Of a stretch of DNA of 64,000 nucleotides, positions 60,301 to 64,000 are shown piece after piece. Below the pieces are notes generated by a model, which saw only the letters and a program-made list of their open reading frames with translations, did not search any database and was not told the origin of the DNA. Each line of letters opens with the position of its first letter. Position 1 is the first letter of the stretch. Source of the stretch: Macquaria australasica (lineage: Eukaryota > Chordata > Actinopteri > Centrarchiformes > Percichthyidae); contig SEMN01000127.1 in the NCBI GenBank assembly GCA_005408345.1, positions 186,001 through 250,000 of the forward strand, in the 5' to 3' direction. Both the position numbers and the translations under genes were made by a program.

Positions 60301-62590
60301 CATGCATGAGGAGGAGGTGTATGAATATGTGGTGTTCTGGTTAGGGGAAGGAAAGAGATGACAGATGATGGAGCATGAGGGAAGCAAATCCAACCATGGA
60401 TGTTGCCTGTGAGGAATTCACACAGCAAAGACATGAAATGGGTGGCTGCACCATGCCAACAGATTTTTCTACAGTAATGTACAAGAATCTTAACAATATA
60501 TTGAGACATTTGTCTCAGTATATTTTCCATTAACATTACTGTCGCTATAAGATTCATACTGTGAAGAAATACCCTGTGTTAAAACTGGGGGTGTATGGCA
60601 TGACTTTTGATGGATATCATTCAGTTGGCTGCAGAGGAAATTAGACATTACCACTGAGTGATGTAAAGTTAAATTTACATGAAGTAAAATAATGTAACCA
60701 AATTTTTCTCATTTCCTTAGAAATGTACTGCCTTTGTTTGAGCAATGAGGAAGGGAAATTAAGATGCACCGGTTAATGAATTTACTTAATTTTGACACAA
60801 GATGGAGCTTTTTGCAGGTGTTTTGCTGCTCAGCATAAATTACTGTGGTGACTGCACTTACTGTTTTGAGACATACTCAAAAAAACATACTCAAGCAAAA
60901 AGAAAAAAAACTGCAACATGAGTCTATATAATTTAAATACAGGGGGTTGTACACATGAAAACAGCTGTGTGTGTGATTTGATTGTGGATTGAATTGCAAG
61001 AATTATAAGAAAGCAATTGTCCTAAACAGGAATGTGGTAATAACACCATAATATTGCATGTTAATACCCACAGATCAGATTCAAATGGATGGATGCAATG
61101 GATCACTGCCTTCCTACAGATTAGAAGATACTGCTTTGTTATGATCATTTTATCAGATTACATGGCTTTTACTGAAATGACACATACAGCCATGTAATGT
61201 ACTGTGTAGATTGCTGCTGAGGGCTGTTCAATTGTTTTGAGACAGCTGAATCTATGTGGTACCTATCTGTGCAGCATGGGGCCGGCGGAAGGGATTGCGA
61301 GCCCTCATCACGTCTTTGATCCGCTCCACCTCCTGCTGGTAGCGGTGGCGGTCCTTCATGGCTCCTTCCTTCGCCTCCTTCAGCGCACCCTCCAGCGCCT
61401 TAACTCGCTCAGCTGTAGACCGAAGACGTTTCTCCAGTTTTGGAAGCTCACAGCGAAGATCTGCATTGTCACGAACCAGCTGTCACACACGCACACACAC
61501 ACACGAACACACACAGATTGACTGAACCTGTCAATGACCATATTAATATATCCTCTCATATAAAAAAAAAAGATACTGATAAGATGCAACATTTAAAGAA
61601 AAAGTTAGTAATATTGTTGGTAATGTTTCCACTAGAATGTTTCATTTTTTTGTCAGGGATAACCATTTTCTGAACACAATTTATGAAGAACTTAAGTCCC
61701 TTTAACACTGCTACTTGAACCATTTGGAGACGTGTGTGTGATGTTTCACTCTTTTGCTCTATTTTCTCATTTCATTTGTTCAATCACTTCCACTGAAAAA
61801 GCAAAAACCTGTTTTGCAGTGTGAGGGATCCTACTTTTGTGCCAAGAAGAGTATAACAACAGTGAGTATAGTATACAACTATTGATGTAGCGAAGTGACC
61901 ACATAGCACCCCTGGTTTAATCCACAGACTATATATAAAGTGCTGCATCATTTGCTAGTAAAACATTTTTGATTGTTACCCATACTCAGAGACAATAATA
62001 CTCAACTTAACACAGTCAGTCTCTTCTTTTAATGCATGTTTCTTCACTTAGTTTTTACCAACAAAACACCTCCTACAAAGTTTGAGTTCTTTTATTGACT
62101 ACACAATAGTCTGATTAGTGTTAATGACTCTTACTGTAAAAACCAGACAAGAAATAATCCCGTCACATAATGTAAAACACAACATGGTTGCTTCTGGATA
62201 ATGGTCTTATTTGTTTATGGTTATAGCCTACACATGAAACAAAACCAATGTGGAGATTAATTTATTTTAAATAGCTGCACACAGCATGTATAAGTGGGAA
62301 AGGTAAACGTGAAAATCCAATGAGTGAGAAACTTAAACACTGCGGGTCTGCTGCTACGTGATCGTGCAAACTAATCCACACCCTGCAGAGATACTGAGTG
62401 CAAGACCTGAGGGTTTAGCAAACAGGCAAAGTTATCTAACAGAGAAAGCAGGCAAAGGATTCAGGAATTCAGTAGAACCACCTGAGGTTTGGCAGCACTA
62501 GTTTATTGTTTGGTGGCGAGTCATTTAAAAGGAGAAACAAAAAATGGAAGCAGGATTCCCACAGTGAAGTTATAAGAGAAATCATGACAG

Positions 62591-62624
<34 letters not shown>

Positions 62625-64000
62625 ATCGATGGATAGACAGGCAGACACTACTACTATCTGTGCAGGGGCAGAGAAACTCATACATAGCCCCGGTGCACTG
62701 CCCACTGCCTATCTTTGGGAGCCTTATCACTTTACACTGAGAGTTTGCTGATTTATGACCATGACTTTCATCTTCCATTCCCACAGTATCAGCAGGTGGT
62801 GGATGGGATGGAGACTCCCAGCAGCCACTTTAGGATTGGTTTTCTGCCTGACAAACTGCTGCAGTGCAGCTCTCACCAATCTGCCAGAGTATATGTGCCA
62901 GTCTGCAGAACGTTTAGCACATCAACACTTAGTCCACTGCTGTATTCCATTTGGGAATATTAAAGAAAGATGTGAAGTGTGTGTGTTTATGTCTAATGTT
63001 TTTGAGCACAAGGTTGTTTTTGAGAGTTTGTGCGTGTCAGCTAGCAAGAGGAGAAAGGATGAGTGCGTCTGAGTGCACCTGCATGATGAATTCATTTGTG
63101 TTTATCAAATCTGAGTTACTGTTTTATGCTGCCTTTCCCTGAAGGCAGCGTGGTTTAACACCTCCTGCAGCTTTGTTTTCAAGGAGACTTTCATGTGAAA
63201 GTGCGGTAGTGACATGATTGATAGTGCTAAAGTTACTTTTGCCCATAAGAGAGCAGTGACAAATGGCGCACACTGCTCTGTATTTTAATTTGGCTTGCTC
63301 TTTTTGTCCTCCTTTCGTATTCTATCCAGCTAAGACATTTCTGCCTTACTGCTGAGCCACGGCCAAAGGAAGACTGGATGATTTGTCCTAATTTTTAAAA
63401 ATGGTGCACGGGTAAAATGTTATTTACTGTCTCCCTCACAATGATTTATAGTTTTATATCAGGTGCTTCTTGTTACCTGTTTGTGAACTTTTGTAAGCTG
63501 GTCCAGGTTGTTTTCAAGAAAGGAAATCTTCTGTTTCTGGGTGATATATCCCCCACTATCATCAGGCTCCATCCCTGCACTCTGTCGACAGAAACAGTGG
63601 AGATCTTTTAGCATAAAAAACTCCACTGGCCTCGCAAATACTAGTAAAATAATAGTTCCAAAAAACGTAATTTGCATACAGTCTAGGTAAAGCCACATGT
63701 ACTCTAGCTACAATGGTTATGTGTGGGGAATTAAAGCTTTAAAGTGTGTTGTGTGGTTAAGTCGTGTCTGTCTTACTTTTCTAACTCGAGTCGTGAGGTC
63801 TTGAACAAAAAGCTTGCGGAGGTTGTGCAGGGTGTGGAGCTCACGAGCCTTCAGTATGAGAGAGAGACAGATTGAGGAAATAGTGCAGTTAAAAGAGTTA
63901 GAGAGTATTTAGTGAATCCATGGCCTCTGAGGGAGCCAAGTGAATCGAGACAGTAAATAATGACTTACAACAGTCTCTTCCAGCCCTTTGAGGTCCTCCT
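54551..64000 (-). CDS. kif5a: kif5a-like kinesin-1 heavy chain, 3' part of the gene (8 terminal coding exons)
   Basis: Exons in transcript order: 64000-63969 (cut by the window edge), 63848-63777, 63581-63477, 61479-61263, 59052-58794, 57861-57797, 55144-55117, 54620-54551. All phases agree. The visible 260 or so residues cover the end of the stalk coiled coil (QKQKISFLENNLDQLTKVHK; LPKLEKRLRSTAERVKALEG), the QIAKPVRPGHYP block with the IAK autoinhibitory motif, and a KIF5A-type C-terminus: TDINDNR then DPAKLYSLQPEASAS. Family role: plus-end-directed microtubule motor for axonal cargo; the tail binds cargo and represses the motor. KIF5B and KIF5C lack the terminal extension seen here. The motor domain lies beyond 64000. 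Which teleost duplicate this is cannot be told. Confidence 0.92.
54707..54750. repeat. AGC/AGT/AGG trinucleotide repeat in kif5a last intron
   Basis: Degenerate AGN repeat. Read on the - strand it gives a poly-Leu frame that runs into the last kif5a exon but is intronic. Confidence 0.85.
55117..55144 (-). CDS. kif5a: kif5a 28-nt penultimate exon (human exon 27 equivalent)
   Basis: With one base from the exon before and one from the exon after, it encodes GNTTDINDNR; mammalian KIF5A has GNATDINDNR. Acceptor CCTGTCCGCAG? reads as CTGTCCGCAG on the - strand, donor GTAAGA. Its 28-nt length equals human KIF5A exon 27 (c.2993-3020), whose skipping is linked to ALS. Confidence 0.88.
57264..57325. 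repeat. Long CA microsatellite in kif5a intron
   Basis: About 31 CA units, the longest in the window, with a short AGC run nearby (57355-57370). Confidence 0.95.
57797..57861 (-). CDS. kif5a: kif5a tail exon, 65 nt
   Basis: Encodes LPAEPPSQADKNTAEMLDSEN after completing a Met codon across the splice. Acceptor CTGTTTGTAG, donor GTGAGC, phase 1 out. Reading through the donor gives only EPCSDDAC before a stop. I prefer splicing, because the next exon restores a KIF5A-like end. Confidence 0.8.
58350..58660 (+). repeat. 91-bp minisatellite, 3.3 copies, in kif5a intron
   Basis: The word GAAAAA(G/C)T.. recurs at 58361, 58452, 58543 and 58639, giving spacings 91, 91 and 96. Each unit includes TTGAG.T.AGAT..TTTTGTCA, ATTTCCAAG.TCAAGA and GTTGA.AGCAC. 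The last unit carries a 5-base insertion (TACAT). Single related units occur near 4861 and 5390. Confidence 0.85.
58794..59052 (-). CDS. kif5a: kif5a tail exon: AKPVRPGHYP and polar low-complexity tail
   Basis: Opens with AKPVRPGHYPPCSPTNPF, the conserved start of the KIF5A tail. It then turns into an Ala/Pro/Glu and Asn/Asp/Ser-rich stretch unlike the aromatic, Gly/Ser-rich mammalian KIF5A tail. Acceptor CACTAACAG, donor GTGAGT, phase 2 out (AT|G). Confidence 0.88.
61263..61479 (-). CDS. kif5a: kif5a coiled-coil 3 exon ending at the IAK motif
   Basis: Starts LVRDNADLRCELPKLEKRL and ends PHAAQI plus one base; the IAK motif is completed by the next exon. The region RYQQEVDRIKDVMRARN just before it includes the tail's auxiliary microtubule-binding stretch in kinesin-1. 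The tract before its acceptor is a TG repeat, not a pyrimidine run. Donor GTACCA. Confidence 0.92.
61484..61518 (-). repeat. kif5a: TG repeat before a kif5a 3' splice site
   Basis: On the coding strand TGTGTGTGTGTGCGTGTGTGACAG ends at the acceptor at 61480, replacing the usual pyrimidine tract with alternating TG. It was split here from the full run for length. Confidence 0.85.
62592..62621. repeat. GT microsatellite in kif5a intron
   Basis: About 15 GT units. Confidence 0.92.
63477..63581 (-). CDS. kif5a: kif5a coiled-coil exon, 35 codons
   Basis: Begins with an acidic Gly-rich linker (SAGMEPDDSGGYIT), then QKQKISFLENNLDQLTKVHK. The linker equals the variable ELDNDDGG region of mammalian kinesin-1. 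Donor GTAACA, phase 0. Confidence 0.9.
63777..63848 (-). CDS. kif5a: kif5a coiled-coil exon, 24 codons
   Basis: Encodes ARELHTLHNLRKLFVQDLTT plus RVRK, almost invariant in kinesin-1 heavy chains. Phase 0 on both sides. Donor GTAAGA. Confidence 0.9.
63969..64000 (-). CDS. kif5a: kif5a exon, partial at window edge
   Basis: Encodes EDLKGLEETV, the kinesin-1 stalk block preceding ARELHTLHNLRKLF. Donor GTAAGT, phase 0. The exon continues past the window. Confidence 0.85.

Noticed and set aside
54551..64000. Assignment to KIF5B or KIF5C
   Set aside because: Those end soon after the IAK region; the extra exons with TDINDNR are KIF5A-specific.
1..64000. CRISPR arrays, tRNA or rRNA genes, bacterial operons
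   Set aside because: None seen; all tandem repeats are microsatellites or minisatellites of a vertebrate genome.

Overview
The window looks like nuclear DNA of a teleost fish, probably a perch-like (percomorph) species. It has compact vertebrate genes with short GT-AG introns, AT-rich intergenic DNA, many CA/CT/GT microsatellites, and several dispersed repeats with terminal inverted repeats of kinds common in teleosts. Nothing bacterial, plasmid-borne or viral was seen. All identifications come from reading the sequence; no database search was run.

Three protein-coding genes can be assembled exon by exon with consistent splice phases. (1) igsf8-like, + strand, 17303-28528: seven coding exons, 633 residues. 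It encodes a signal peptide, four Ig domains, one membrane helix and a very short Cys-Cys tail, the layout of the EWI family of tetraspanin partners. (2) soat2-like, - strand, 44725 down to 33689: fifteen coding exons, 528 residues. It encodes a complete sterol O-acyltransferase (cholesterol-esterifying MBOAT enzyme of the ER) with its active-site histidine and FYxDWWN motif. (3) kif5a-like, - strand, entering at 64000 and ending at 54551: the last eight coding exons of a kinesin-1 heavy chain. They cover the end of the coiled coil, the IAK autoinhibitory motif and a KIF5A-type tail that includes a 28-nt penultimate exon. igsf8 and soat2 converge tail to tail across about 2 kb. soat2 and kif5a run head to tail, separated by about 10 kb that may hold soat2 regulatory DNA and kif5a 3' UTR.

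The first 17 kb has no gene I can support. It holds microsatellites, a GC-rich island of unknown meaning (531-839), patches of non-repetitive GC-balanced sequence that may be conserved regulatory elements, a repeat nested in another repeat at a TTAA target (11743-12719), and a MITE interrupted by an inverted copy of a segment lying 4 kb away (14040-14500 and 10130-10363). It also holds an odd block at 15300-16215, with eight GTTAAC palindromes followed by a run of unrelated two-copy tandem duplications whose unit is nearly always 12-13 bp.

The three proteins act in separate processes: membrane-microdomain organisation, cholesterol ester synthesis and axonal transport. I see no operon-like system. 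The most unusual signals are the 15.3-16.2 kb duplication block, the inverted duplication inside the MITE, the conserved 28-nt kif5a exon, and microsatellites that form the tract before 3' splice sites in soat2 and kif5a.
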